The position numbers and the translations under genes were made by a program. A DNA stretch of 64,000 nucleotides from Limnomonas spitsbergensis (lineage: Eukaryota; Chlorophyta; Chlorophyceae; Chlamydomonadales), in the NCBI GenBank assembly GCA_037349105.1, contig JAYJMM010000120.1, positions 4,902,001-4,966,000 of the forward strand. The letters run 5' to 3'. Under the pieces are notes generated by a model. The model was not told where the DNA came from and searched no databases. It saw only the letters and a list, made by a program, of their open reading frames with translations. Shown here piece by piece: positions 24,801-37,602 of the stretch. Position 1 is the first letter of the stretch. Each line of letters begins with the position of its first letter.

Positions 24801-26571
24801 CACACTTACAGGGAAGCGTGCTAAGATGCCACACCCCGAAGGCAACCAGACCCCCTCCTGGCCCAGAGGGCGGTGAATGAGGCAATGATTTCTGATAAGT
24901 ATCATGGACGAGGCCAAATGTTAGAGCCTCATGAGTAGACTCACCAGCCCACCACAACAACATCAAATGCGCTTGTTGTCATAAACCCCACCTACAGCTC
25001 AGCCGGTGTTTGCAGATAAGCACCAACCCTTTTGTTTTCATAGCCTATCGTTTTCACCAGATGTGCCCCACCCAATTCCTCAAAGAGCTATGTGCCCTAG
25101 GAACAACATCAACAGTCCACAATGTCATACTTGACACACAGCTGGTTCGCTACTGCATCCAGGTCAGGCAGCAGCTCCAGCGCCTCAGAGAGCAGCTGTG
25201 CCTCCGACCTCCCCGCCTGGGCGTCGCTCCCTCCCACCCGAGCTCCCTCAGGACCCGCACTGCTGCCTCCTTCAACTCCCTCAGAGGGATCCGCGATATT
25301 CGTGCGGGTACCGGAGCCAGCCCCGGCAGCCCCCACAGCAGGCAGCGGGCGCCCGGAGCCTGCCATGGAGTCAGCCTGAGTCTCCAATGACCCGGTCCAT
25401 GGCTCAAACATGGCTCCAAAGACGTCGTCCAAGGCGGCTGCGGAGGAGACGGTTGCACTGTTCCCACCAGCTACCGAAGCTGTCGTTGCTTCTGATACGG
25501 CCGGATGCTCGGTGCTCGCTGACACCAAGGCAGCGCTGTCAGGATCCTGTTGTTGTTGCGGCATCGAAGCAGCTCCCGAGTTAGTGTCCTGGCTCCCACC
25601 GTCGCCCCATTCCTGCCCCTCCTCCTCCCCGTAGAGCAACACCTCCTTAAGAAACTCCACCATCTCCGGGTCCACGTCCGTCATCCCACAGAAGCTTGCG
25701 TCAACACCGCCAGGACCCACGGTTACGCTGTAGGGCCAGCCAGGTGTCACCATCCCGGGCTCTCCACATGCCACCGCTCCATCCCCCTCAGAGGCTCCCT
25801 GATGTAGGCGACCGTCGGCTGCGGTTTCTGCCGGGCTGCAGCTGCCCGACTCCACTGCCCGGAGCACCTGCCCCAGCCCGAATGTCCCGGCAAGATCCGA
25901 GCCGCCAGACAGCTCCCCCCTCATGATGCCATTGCTCCACAGCACTTGCTCGCCAGTGCCGGCGTCAGCGCCGTCCTCTGCCAGCCTGAGCAGCTCCATG
26001 TGCGCCTCGAGGGGCATGCTCAGGTAGGAAGTCCCAGATTCACACCCGGGCGAGGCGTGAATGCTCTCCTTCGGAAGCTTCAGGGTCGCGTTACTGTGGC
26101 TCTGCGTCGGGGGAGGTGCGGCGGCTGCGCTGCTTGCCGGGGGCTTGATCTGAGCAGCTGCCGCAGTAACTAGCCTGCGGGTGGCATTGACAGCATCAGG
26201 GCGGTAAAACAAGATCAGCGGCAGGATTTAACGCATGGACCTTGTGCGCCCATCGCGGCAGTGTCAAACAGAGCACTGCTGCTTTAGGAAGCACTGTGGC
26301 AAGGTGGGCAAAGGAGTGACTTCAGCCACTAGGTCCGTCATGACTCAGGAGTAATGAGGGGAGGCCGCATGCTGCCCAGCGAATTTCCGGGACACACACT
26401 GGTCCGCATCCTAGATCTTTGGTGTATGAGCATTCCTAGGGCATTCCAAAATTACTTTTGACATGGTTAGTTTTTAGTGCTCCAGCACCAGTTCAGGTAC
26501 ATCACCGCTGATGGTGGTCCGGGGGCCTGGTGCAGCAGGCTCTGCTGCATCGGCCACCAGCCGTACATAAG
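21853..26571. repeat. Inverted repeat arm B' (4,719 bp), native copy
   Basis: Reverse complement of 11665-16383. Judged native because its right boundary lies inside a dispersed repeat that continues unbroken to about 26720, and because the exon it carries (26174-25109) splices in phase to four exons lying outside the repeat. Confidence 0.93.
23254..24409. mobile_element. Non-autonomous hAT-like DNA transposon, copy in arm B'
   Basis: Mirror image of 13827-14982, with the same CAGGGTWACCC termini, GGTAC-rich ends, 8-bp duplication (CCTGCAGC on this strand at 23246-23253 and 24410-24417) and BED-finger remnant (minus strand, 24182-24000). It lies about 700 bp past the stop of the alpha-solenoid gene. 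It was already in place before the B duplication, since both arms share it with identical flanks. Confidence 0.75.
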
Positions 26572-29500
26572 TCAAGGCTTGGTCCCCATCGGCCTTGTCG
26601 TGGCAAAGCAGCGGCCTACCAACGGTTTTCTGGTGCACACTAATGGAACATTGTTCTTTGGGCGCCCCGCCTTACCAGCCCACACCCGGGCCAAGCCAGG
26701 CCTTCCTCGTTCACACATACAGGTACATACCACCTCCACATCTCTCCATCTCTCTCAACCCTATCTAGTAATCATCGAAGGGTTTAGGGTATAGGGTTTA
26801 TATTGGGGTTTATGTTAGGTTGGATAAACCCCAAAACCAGCAGTTACCCAGTACACATGGACGGCTACGGTTCAGCTACATTTCAGCTACCTCAGGGCAC
26901 ATTTCTACTAGCTCCGGCCATAAGCCACAAGCGCTGCCAGATATCAGATAAGCTGCTGGAGTCTGTGCCTGCAGGCTGGTCAAGGTTTGCCCCAATCGGC
27001 CTGTTGTGGCGGCTGGGCGGCTTGCCGAAGGCAGACTTGCAGCCGGACTAAGTAAGCACCAACCTGCGGTCGTGAAGGCTGGCCAGCATGACCCTAGGCC
27101 ACCAGTCTGTCTTGTCCAGAGCTGCAATGATGATGTCCCCTCCGGCCTCGGTCAGGTTCTTCCAGGCCTGCAGCACCTGCACCAACACGCGGTGCCCCAG
27201 GCCTACCTGCTCGCAGCAGCAGTCGCAGGCAGCAGAGGAAGCAAGGAATGAGAGAGGCAGAGACATCATGGCAACGGTGAAAGAGACGGATGTACGGCAA
27301 CGTCATGGGGAAAGCAAACTGAATACAATGGGCTATCAGGGTGCAATATGTGAGTAATATGAGTAATATGAGTAATACGAGTAATATGAGTAATAAGACT
27401 GTACATGAGACGTGAAGGTGCAATTTCATTTGTGGATCAAGTGATGTGGATCTAGCAATGATGAATCCACAAGCGCCCAGTGCAACCAGACTAACAAAAA
27501 GATACCGGAGCGCATGCAAGCCTGCTGCGACCGTGGGAGGACAGCAGCACAGCTTACGGGCGGGACGGCCATAAGACAGGTGTCCTCTTTGTACAACCTT
27601 GCAACGATTATAATGACCTATGTAGGGCATTCAATACATATGGATTATTTTATCTAACTGGTACCAACTGGTATGAACGCAACAACATCGGAGACCCAGG
27701 CTCCCTAGCCCCACCTCAACACTCAGCAACGGTGGAGCGGGCAGCCTTGGAGGGGCAACAGGCATCACCTCCGCCTCCAGTGGGGCTGCACCGGACTCGC
27801 CCTTCAGCTCCAAAGGGATGCTGCTCGCGCCGTCCAGTAGGAGGGCCGTCTGGGGGCCGCTGAAGACCGGCCCTGAGGTCGCAGGGCTGAGCTGCGGCAA
27901 CTCGGAGCCCGCCGCAGCGCTCGTAGGAGACGGCGCCCAGAGAGACGCGGTGGGAAGAGGCGCTTGCTGCTCGGAAGCAGACGCGGCGGCCGGCCTCACA
28001 GCTCCCTCCTCCCCGGAGACACAGACACGCTGAGCCGCCGCACCCTGCTGGCTGCTGTCGTTCAAGCTGAGCGGCAGGCCCTCAGATGCCCATGCGCAGT
28101 CAAACATGTTGCACAGCAGCACAAGCAGTCGGGACAGGGCCTCACTGGCAGCGCCGTTCCAGACTGCACTAGGTGGGTTCGCTACACCAGCCCATTGCCC
28201 ATCTGGTGAAGGCACTGCGACGTCACAAGCTGGCGGGCCGGTGGCTGGAGCTGCTTGCGAGGGCACCGATTGGAGGGACGGCTGCATCCTTATGCCACCA
28301 CACCTGCAGTCGGGGTGGGCAAGGTTGCCGGAGGTTACTTGATCAGAGGCTTTTAAATCAGAGATTCCTAGATCAGAGGTGGCAAGATCGACTGTTACTG
28401 GAAAGGAAGTTATTGGATCAGGATAATTAGATAATACTTGATCAGATATTATTTGATCAGATGCCACTGGTTTGGTTGTTGCTGGATTGGATGTTACTAG
28501 ATCTGACGTTACTGGATCCGATGTTGGAAGGCCAGATGTTCCTCCGTGGCAAGATACTGGTCGAATGATACTAATGGGATGTAACTGGATCGGATGATAA
28601 TAAAACAGATGTTACTGGATCGGATGTTATTGCATTGGATATAATGGAGTCAGATGTAACTAAATGAGCAGGTACTGGATAAAATACTCCTGGATCCGGA
28701 GGCTGTGTAAGGTGAGTTCAAGTTGCAACTTAAGGGAGGAGATTGAGTTTGTTAGGAACGACTAAAGGAGATCAAACTTGCTGGGGACTAGGGGCACAAG
28801 GCTGTGAGCCAAGTTGCCTTTCAAGGAATGGATAGGAGGTTGAGAGGGAGGGGTAGGGGGGGAGAGAGGCCTGACTGAAGAGAGAGGCAAGTGAGGAATA
28901 TGGCAACAATATTAAATATATCATCCTTCCTGACCTCAGCGAAGAGCGCCCGAAACAAGGAATCTTAGAGAGGAGATCTGGCGATGAGGCTAGATACAGC
29001 AGCGCTAACCCACCAGCAGAAAGCATGTTTTGAAAGCGCTCAGCAGTGCGGACAGATAAAAATAAGGAGTACAGCGAGGTGAGGCTCAGCACAGGTTAAG
29101 GTCTACCGAAACTGCTGTTTTTAGGGTCCAGGGGCTATGGACCTGGGTCTCCACTGTCAACAAAGGAGAGGATGGGTGCAGGATTACACTGCTATGAACC
29201 CATCCGTGCTAATATTGGCATGCACCAGACCGCCTTTTGGAGGGGGAGGCTGGGCTGCCACCACAGAGCCACTTGGGCAAGAAGCTTGGCCTGCTGCCGG
29301 CTGATCGGGAGGCTAGACCTACGGCCGGCTGCTCGGAAGGCTTGGCCGCCGGCCGGTGGTTCAAGTGGGCCACCAACGAAGTGGGCCTTGCCGGCCCAGG
29401 TCTTGCTGCACCGGCCCCTCCGTCGTAGGCCGGGAAGTATCTGAGTTGCAGCTGAAATGCGCTAATAAAAAGAAACGACTTGGCCCGTACCTGATTGCTC

Positions 29501-31678
29501 CCAGTAACGCCGTTGCTGCTCTGATGTGCGCCGGGGTCTCCTTGTGCAGCAGCTCCAGGACCAGGCTGTGCAACAGCGTCAGCGCGCCCGCATACCCCCT
29601 GCTGCCCACTCCGGCGCAGCATAGCGGCGGCGCTGCGGCCCCGTTCGCAGTTGATGTGGGCATGCAGGCGGCCATCGCGGGCAGACCCTCAGGGTTCCGG
29701 AGCAGTAGTAGAACCGCGTCCAGCACGTGCTCTCTGGTCTGGTGGTCTTGCAAAACGGTCCCAGCGGCGGCTGCCGAGGAAAAGCCGTGCGGTGTCGGCC
29801 CGCTGCCGGTGAGCAGCCCGGCCAGCTCCTGCTGACGCCTTGCCTGCTCTGACGCTGCGGGGTCGGCGCTGAACTGGAACGCGACGTGGGTTGACGATGC
29901 ACCCGCCGCTGTGTCTGGGATATCGAAGTGTTGCTGCTGCATCTGCTGCAAGGCTGGCAGGCCCACTTTGGACTCAGGCAAGCCCCACGCTGAGCAGAAC
30001 ACGCGCAGCAGCGTGGCCACGATCGGGGTGCGGAACCACCAGGGAGACGACGCACAGGCGCTCTGGCCGCAGTCGCCACCGACCCTAGTGTCCAACGAGG
30101 CGCCCACGGCTCCCGCCCCACCGCCGGCCTGCTGCTGTGGCAGCACTCCGCCGTCCTGTGGGCGGTTCCCGCCCTGACTCTGCGGCGGCACCGCCCGGCT
30201 GTCCTCGAGCAGCGCGCACGACACCTCGACGAGACCGAGCACTTGCTGCCTGCGCCTCTGAGCGTCCTCCTGATGGTGCATCAGCAGTGAGGCGGTCAGC
30301 GGCCCACCGGGGCCCTGGCTCATAAGTACGTGCGCGAGTGTCGAGGCGCTGGGAGACACCCCGCTGATGCCGACGCAGTCGGAGAGCACGTCCCCGACAT
30401 GGGCGCACAGACGGGCCAACAGGGCGACGGCCTCAGGGCCCTCATCTACCGGGGACAGGGCCCCGCTGCCCCTAACGCCATCTCCCAAGCCGCCGGGAGG
30501 CTGCTGCTGCGGCGGCGGCGGCAGCGGGCGCGGCACCTGAATCGAGTAGGAGGCCGCGACAGCAAACAGCTGCGCAGCGGCCTTGCGCACTGACATCATT
30601 GGGTGCCCAACAGCGTTCATGGCCACCGCCACCATGCTGCCGGATGCCGGTGGCACCGCCGATCCACCGCCGCCGCCGCCGCTATCCATGCTACCGCCCC
30701 CAGCAACTGCCTGCGAAGCCAGCCAGCGCGCAATCAGCTCCCCCCTCTCATCCACCTCCTCGTGCCAGCCGCCCAGCAGGCGTAGGGCTGCGTGGCGCAG
30801 GCCCTCAGCCTCTTCGTCCTCACTGTCGGCGAACATGCGGATGGCGTGCAGCAGCTCGGGTCGCCTCTGAAGCAGCATGGCCTGCCCTGCTGGGGAGCCT
30901 GTCAAGCTCTGCAGGATAACGAGAGCGCCCAGGGCCCGCACCTGCACACGCCCAGGGGGCGAAACGAAAGAGGCATCACGTCAAGTGGATGGCAGTAATT
31001 ACAGGATGATGAGAGAGTGTCGTGCTCCTGATCCTCATGTCGCAGGTGTGGCAAGAGGGGCACACACACGCAGCTTGAAGGTAACAGAAGGCCATCTCGT
31101 TGGGATTCAGAGTCAGAACGAGTATGGTGGAAGCTTACCCAGTGCTACGGCCGAAGTGGTGGCTTCCTTAATCCACGCTTCAAGGCGTATTCTTTGCGAA
31201 GGAAACCAAACACATATTACCGCTGTTGCATGGCATGGGTGACCGTTCCGGGGAATTTGGATTTAGCACATCCTCGGGGCATGGCATGGCATGGCATGCG
31301 TCCATGTCCGCCCCCCGCGTCAACGCATCTGACCTCATTGCCGGACGAAGGATCACCTCCATCGCCGTACTCGTCTTCCAAAGGTTCTGATCCCTGCCCC
31401 GCGCCAGCCTCCTCAACGTTCGGTATCGCGTTCGACACGATCACGAAGATGGCTTCGAGACCACCCCGGGTCACGAAGGCGCGCTTCGCGGCGTCGCTGT
31501 GCATCACGAAGGCCGCCAAGCCCTCCACGATCTCGCTGCCGCTGCTGCACCCGCCGCAGCACAGCTCGCTTCCGCCGATGCACGCAGCGTCGGGGTTCTG
31601 CAGGAGCGCGCCGAGGCATCGGTCCAGCTTGTCGCGCGGCACCGCTGGCCGCGCTGATTTGCCACCAATGCGTGGCAT
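25109..31678 (-). CDS. Large alpha-solenoid (armadillo/HEAT-like) repeat protein
   Basis: Five exons joined in phase: 31678-31334, 30941-29491, 28303-27715, 27206-27064 and 26174-25109, giving 1,197 residues. Every join has GT-AG borders and matching phase (0, 2, 0, 2). Exons 1, 2 and 4 read as helical repeats: IVEGLAAFVMHSDAAKRAFV, VRALGALVILQSLTGSPAGQ, GLRHAALRLLGGWHEEV, SVRKAAAQLFAVAASYSIQV, HRVLVQVLQAWKNLTEAGG. Between them lie Gly/Pro/Gln-rich linkers, and exon 5 is a low-complexity Ala/Gly/Ser tail. Such proteins are usually protein-binding scaffolds; the partner and compartment are unknown. ATG 31678 is the first in frame, but further 5' exons are possible. A TGTAA signal lies about 300 nt past the stop (24806-24810). 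The last exon is duplicated at 12062-13127. Confidence 0.75.
26500..27050. repeat. Dispersed repeat sequence in intron 4 of the alpha-solenoid gene
   Basis: Intron 4 (26175-27063) holds a hairpin-repeat member (GCAGCAGGCTCTGCTGC near 26532), continuing with GGCCACCAGCCGTACATAAG and a CTTGGTCCCCATCGGCC tail. Near 26960-27030 is a second, diverged segment (GGTCAAGGTTTGCCCCAATC). A short TTTAGGGT/ATAGGGTTT telomere-like stretch lies at 26778-26825. Confidence 0.5.
27348..27395. repeat. 10-bp tandem repeat (GAGTAATATG) in intron 3
   Basis: Four to five head-to-tail copies of GAGTAATATG with one A/C variant, inside intron 3 (27207-27714) of the alpha-solenoid gene. Confidence 0.8.
28320..28690. 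repeat. Degenerate tandem repeat (TGGATCRGATGTTACT) in intron 2
   Basis: About twenty irregular copies of a 16-20-bp unit around ACTGGATCAGATGTTACT, just upstream (gene sense) of the exon 3 acceptor. The open frame that runs through part of it (ASDQIISDQVLSN) is a repeat by-product. The rest of intron 2 (28690-29490) shows no gene. Confidence 0.75.
31104..31180. repeat. Dispersed repeat family 2, copy in intron 1
   Basis: AGTGCTACGGCCGAAGTGGT followed by GGCTTCCTTAATCCACGC and GGCGTAT. The same block occurs at 50610-50670 (AGTGCTACGGCCGAATGGGT) and, shortened, at 53366-53390 (CCTTAATCCACGCC). Short, single-orientation, in introns or gene flanks; nature unknown. Confidence 0.6.
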
Positions 31679-31679
31679 G

Positions 31680-32470
31680 CGTGTTTGCTACAGCACATGC
31701 ACCGATGCACGACTCTGACACGTGACGTCATCAAGTGTCATAACGCAGACAGACAGGCAGGCCCACTGACAGCAGTACCTGCACGTCACCATGGGGGTGG
31801 CGGTGGTAGTACTCTTTCACTGTACCAATTTCTTTTACAGTTCTTGATGAGGTGCGCAACAGAATTCCACATGTTCAGGACAGTGCATACCTGCTGGGCC
31901 CTGCTGAACGCTCAGCCGCGTGGGGCTGGCAGGGAAGGACTAAGCTCGATTCCAGCTGCCATGCACAGCCTAGGTCATGGTGCAGCCATGCCATCTTGTG
32001 TGAGGTTGGCAGGAACATGGAACCAGCGATCTAGACAGAAGGAGAGGGAGGATCGTTTGGCGGGTTCGATCCCTCAACCTGTGGGAATGGAACAAACATG
32101 TGAGTAAGGGGGTAAGGGCCATACATTTTGCTCCAGTGAAGAATTAGCTTTGTACTAGGTGAGGAACCTGAGTTGAACCGATTGAAGGCCCAGATGTAAG
32201 ACACAGGTTGATTTAGAGTTTGGCCTGAGAGCTGATCCATGACTGAAACTGGCTTGGCCTTGGTTCCTTACATGATCATTATTAATTTCATGTGCTGTAC
32301 GAGTGGAATCGATTTGTGTATGCTGTCTACTGGTAGTTCTGGTAGCTCTAAGAGACCCACATCCATGATTCAATTCACTGGATCTCAAGGGCCAGTCGTC
32401 AAGAAGATGCAGGCGGCCGACTGCCAGGAGATATAAAAGATTAAGAGCGCTCAAACCCCATGTTGATGCG
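31680..32470. mobile_element. Probable 5' LTR remnant and leader of the copia element
   Basis: The segment 31900-32045 (CCTGCTGAACGCTCAGCC, GGGGCTGGCAGGGAAGGACT, GATTCCAGCTGCCATGCA) is similar to 42105-42245, a stretch I interpret as a solo LTR. It precedes the reverse-transcriptase remnant on the same strand. Exact LTR ends were not found. Confidence 0.4.
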
Positions 32471-32474
32471 AATC

Positions 32475-33420
32475 ATTTGATAGGTGAAGCGTTGCTTGTG
32501 AAGCATGCACGCCTACAGCTCATTCAGTCAGAGGCACCCTTCAAGTTTGTTAGGTATAGCAAGGTGCACTTGCATGAGTGCTATCACAGCCGCTCTGTGG
32601 CATGTGTACAACATGACTGTTGGATCCAAAAATCTGGCCTTGGTGAAGAGGGTCAATGGCGGCATGAGACGGGTCGTGGACATCAAGGACTTGGACCCAG
32701 CCGCCTTCCACCTGGCCATGAAGAGTCAGCGGGGTGGGGGGAATCGTTGCTGACTCAGAAGCGGTACACAGCCAAGATGCTAGAGCGGTTTGACATGACC
32801 TATGTCAAGTCCAGGGCAGCAGCGATGGATTCGGTTGCCCCACGATCTTAGGAGGCAGGAAATGAGCTGTGTGAACATCTCAGCCTGCTCTATACGGACA
32901 TGAATGGATGCCCCAATTCCCTAGATTCAGGTACGGTATCAGGCCTGACATTGCACATGTTGTGGAGAGGTCTCACCTTCAACATGCTGAAGCCTTGCAC
33001 TGTGCATCTGGAGGCAGCCAGGTCAGTGTTGCGCTATGTAGCCGGTACTCGGACGCATGGCATCGAGTTTGGTGGCTTGTCTGCTGGGCTCATCGGCTAC
33101 GGTGACGGTGATGACAGCAGCGATCCTGACACGCATCCCTCAACCACGGGCTATGCTTCCCTCCTGAATGGGGGACCTGTGTCATGGAAGAGCAAGCTGC
33201 AGCACATGGTTGCAGCATTCACATATGGAGGATCCACGTATTCAGCATCCACGGTGATCCACGTATGGACGGAGTATATGGCAACCCACTACGCTGTCAA
33301 TGAGGGCGTGTGGCTGCGCAACTGCTCCCGGAGATTGGGGTGGAGATTGATGATGTGAGCATCATGGAGGACAAACCTCTTCCATCCTCGGAGCGCACAA
33401 AGCACTTCAATATTAAGTAA
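32475..33420 (+). pseudogene. Ty1/copia retrotransposon remnant, reverse transcriptase end and RNase H
   Basis: Three broken forward frames give copia-type Pol sequence in the expected order: VNGGMRRVVDIKDLDPAAFH, then LLTQKRYTAKMLERFDM (end of reverse transcriptase), YGIRPDIAHVVE, VHLEAARSVLRYVAGT, then the RNase H part with DPDTHPSTTGYASLLNGGPV, SWKSKLQ, EYMATHYAVNEGVWLRN and finally TKHFNIK. Frameshifts at about 32740, 32990 and 33235-33265 and stops show it is dead. Gag, protease and integrase are absent. Confidence 0.8.
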
Positions 33421-34840
33421 CATTAACACTTTAATCCAGTGATATTTTCCGCATGTTTGAGTCCTGCCATTGGATCTGCCATGACTTCTGCCATGGGTGT
33501 CAAGGGTTGGTAAGTTGTTTTGCCCTGCTCCTTTTTATGCATGTTTCTGGATTTAGACGTTCAGACTCTTTCGGGGGGGTCAGTATGGACATCTTCCAAA
33601 TCTTCTTTGGCTTTTCAGGGTTTGAGTGGATCGTACCAACCCTGATATTAGCGACTACAGTCCCGTGGTTTGTAGGCTTGAGTGGCCGCCATGCCACCTA
33701 AAAGTTTGTAGGCTTCAGGGCTTTCTATGTATTTTTTTGCTGGGCTTCTGGTGCACCTTTCAGTTTTTGTAGGTTTTGAGGGGCGTTATGCTTAAAAGCA
33801 AGAAACTGGGGGAGTGTTCAAATTTCTCTGGCGTTCTGCCCTTTTTATTCTTTCCTTTGGATGTTGAACCTGACTTCCTTTCTGTGCACTCAGGGTCTGT
33901 CATGGGCAGTACATCTTTGGGGTCAACCTCTTTTTTTTCTGCCCCTTTTACTCAGGCGCCCACTCGGCCGGGCCTTTATTTGAGCTGGGCCCAGGGGTGT
34001 AACGTCATTGATCTTTGTGTTCTACCTAGGTGGTGTAGCTCGTGACTATGAGGGACTTGTTACTTGCTTCCTCTCTTCATGTTACTTTCCTGGTTTTTAT
34101 GTTGCTAGTTCCTTTGGGCCTTAATAACCTCTTTGCGAGTTATCTTTTGCGTTAGGTGCACCCTCATACTATATTTTTGGATGTTCATGCGAGGGGGGGC
34201 AGAAGAATAGTGGGTGGACCCTATCCTCCAAGTTTCTAGAGCTTTTTTAATAAACTGGTAGTACAAATATTTTGTTTTTCATGACAAGAGGGTGAAGGGG
34301 AGGCTGGGTCTTGGGCAACCCGTTATTTTCCATGGGAAACTACACTACAAATGCTGATGGGAGCGTTGTCGTTCTCTTCTTCATGACAGAAGTGGTCAGC
34401 ATCATAACGTGTGGCAAGCATTAGCACTTGACCCCTTTCAGCATGCAGAATGACATGGGCGGGGTGCCTGCTCTGCAATCACAAGCATGGCTGTTTCTCA
34501 CACATGCATTCCTCCACGAACTTGTTCATTGACATGCAATTCATGATCCTTGCCAAGTCTTTTGCCTTCGCGTGAGGCAATGCATCAGGGTCCCCCCCGG
34601 TATTTAAAAAAATCTAAAACCTTCAGAACCACGAAGCAGGAAACAGATTGAGGAACCACGAAACAGATTGAGAAGCTTCTGGCCAACAAGCACTCCTCAA
34701 AGCAGCGGGCAGCGCGTATGATTCCGTATCGCTGCTTCGAGGTGACGTCTGTTCCTGTCTCGCTGCAATGAATTTTACAGTCGGTGCCATACATGACATG
34801 CTCTACTTATGCCATGCCTTGAGGATTCGGGCCAGTACAG
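33420..34840. mobile_element. Probable 3' end and LTR remnant of the copia element
   Basis: T-rich sequence after RNase H. The segment at 33930-34015 (GGCGCCCACTCGGCCGGGCC, GGGTGTAACGTCATTGATC) is similar to 42056-42105 in the solo-LTR-like copy and to 61453-61510. A purine run GCGAGGGGGGGCAGAAG is at 34190. From about 34300 to 34840 no repeat or gene was recognised; this is the H3 3' flank. Confidence 0.4.
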
Positions 34841-34843
34841 GGT

Positions 34844-34859
34844 GGTGCTGAAAAACACC
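34844..34859 (-). terminator. Histone-type 3' stem-loop of H3
   Basis: On the coding strand: CCGGTGTTTTTCAGCACCAC. The stem is GGTGTT/AGCACC with one G-U type pair and a four-base TTTC loop, about 40 nt past the stop. The same hairpin follows all four histone genes here. Confidence 0.85.
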
Positions 34860-34900
34860 GGTTTGGGGAAGTGACGGATGTAGCATGCGGGAAAGGGGAC

Positions 34901-35863
<963 letters not shown>

Positions 35864-35908
35864 TCAACCAAACAAATAACCAGCTGCCTCCTATATCCAC
35901 AAATCACC

Positions 35909-35924
35909 GGTGTTTTTCAACACC
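35909..35924 (+). terminator. Histone-type 3' stem-loop of H4
   Basis: ACCGGTGTTTTTCAACACCA: perfect 6-bp stem GGTGTT/AACACC with TTTC loop, preceded by ACC and followed by ACC. Confidence 0.9.
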
Positions 35925-35929
35925 ACCAC

Positions 35930-37190
35930 GTCATAAACACAACTCACCGCCCGATCGCGCTGTCTGCACATGCTCACCCCATCATTATTCCAACGATCTG
36001 CATGGAAGGTACAGCCATGCATGTGTATTTTGGCCAACATGCCACTGCATGCTGCACGGACCGATGTTGATCAAGCCTTGAACGGCTAGTGGTCCAAGCA
36101 ATAGGGTCTTCCACACCGAGCTATGTTTGCCATTAGGTCAGGTTGGGGCTGAGGCACCCTAGAAGACAAGGTGACCAACCCTTGTCCCTAGTCGGCAACA
36201 TGCCTCGTCGCGGTTGTAGCAGGTGAAACATGCTGCAGTCCAGTGGAGCATTAATACACCTGCATCCTAGTTCTGACATGTGAAGTTTGTGAAGTGAAGT
36301 TTTTACAGTCCAACAGAGCACCACACTTGATGCATGGGACATGTGCCCGTAAACCGGTACATGCACTTGATACACTAGGACAGAAAGCGAAAACCAGTGA
36401 CCCCCCTGGGCAAGCAACTAGCACACAACCACGACAGTAGCGTGGGAATGAACCCCATAGTGCAGAAGATAAGCCCCAGCCATAAAACATGACGTGGGTG
36501 CAAAAGAGTTCAGTGGAGCATTAATACACATGCATCCTAGTTCTGACATGAAGCAAACTAGTGCCCGTGTCCCCTGGATTGTTCAAAAACAAATAACCTT
36601 GTTTCGGCATAAGAATGAATCCCATACCTGTAGTAACATTGCTGAATATGCCTTTTAAGCAGGGCCAGGGTTTGAGGGCATTGACTCTCTTCTTTTGGCG
36701 CACCGAAGTAGGTCAAGGTCACGGGGTAGCAGTTGAATTAGTTTTAAGTTTGAAAGCACTGAATCGTATCATACCGCCCCGCCCGTTGCCAGCTGGGAGC
36801 CGTGCTACTAAGACACATGCAGCTCATTATTCAACCATGCACCAGTCACCTTGTGCCATCCACACCGTGCCATTCACCATTCACCCTGCCATGCACCCTG
36901 GGCCATGCAGCATGCACTGTGCGCCATGTGCCACTCACCTTGTGCTATTCACCCAGTGTCATGCACCCAACACCCTGCACCATGTGGCAAGCACCTTGCG
37001 CCATGTATCTTGCGCTCCCTGCCTGCCGCTGTAAACATCGAGCACCTTCAACAAATGAAGAGGCATCTGGTCGCCTGATCCAATCAATACGCTGCATTGC
37101 AGCGCCTGGGCCAGCGCAGAAGTAACCACTCCTGCGAGCTTGCTCCCTGCCACTGACTCTGCCGCCAAACCCACTCCTCCTGCTGCCTGC
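35930..37190. other. Spacer between histone pairs with direct repeats
   Basis: A 40-bp segment beginning CAGTGGAGCATTAATACAC occurs at 36240 and again at 36511. At 36820-37010 there is a degenerate repeat of CACC/CATG words (ACCTTGTGCCATCCAC and similar). A dispersed-repeat relative (GGTCCAAGCAATAGGG) is at 36090. No gene supported. Confidence 0.45.
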
Positions 37191-37198
37191 CGTTGCAG

Positions 37199-37293
37199 AC
37201 CCTGTTCCTGCCGGCATCTGCGGGCCAGGACCTAGCAGCATGTGAGGGCATGCCCCTGCTGCTGGCCTCGGAGCCCTACTGCTTGAAACAACG
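37199..37293 (+). CDS. Possible isolated coding exon
   Basis: Bounded by a good acceptor (GTTGCAG) and donor (CG|GTGCGT), giving TLFLPASAGQDLAACEGMPL and LLASEPYCLKQR. It does not join in phase with the open segment at 37603, so if it is a real exon its partners are missing or elsewhere. Family not recognised. Confidence 0.25.
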
Positions 37294-37602
37294 GTGCGTG
37301 ATGGGGTGCATCTGCATCTCTGCAACTGTAAATGCTCCTCTTGATTGGTGCTACGGGTCTGCAACGTGCAACATGGTACCTGTCTGCTTCTTACGGCTTT
37401 TGCTGTTATGATATTGGTACGTGCTGCACTGCCACAAGGACATCTATGTACAAGATAAATAAATAAAAGTGGGCCTGCCTCAGGCTTCTCAACCCTGTCA
37501 TGTGCTTTCAAGCAAGTAACCAACCTTGCCATTTACAACTCCCAAGCATAAACCCTAAACCCTGCCCAGCATCCAAATCGGACACACCGCTCAGGTCTCC
37601 AG

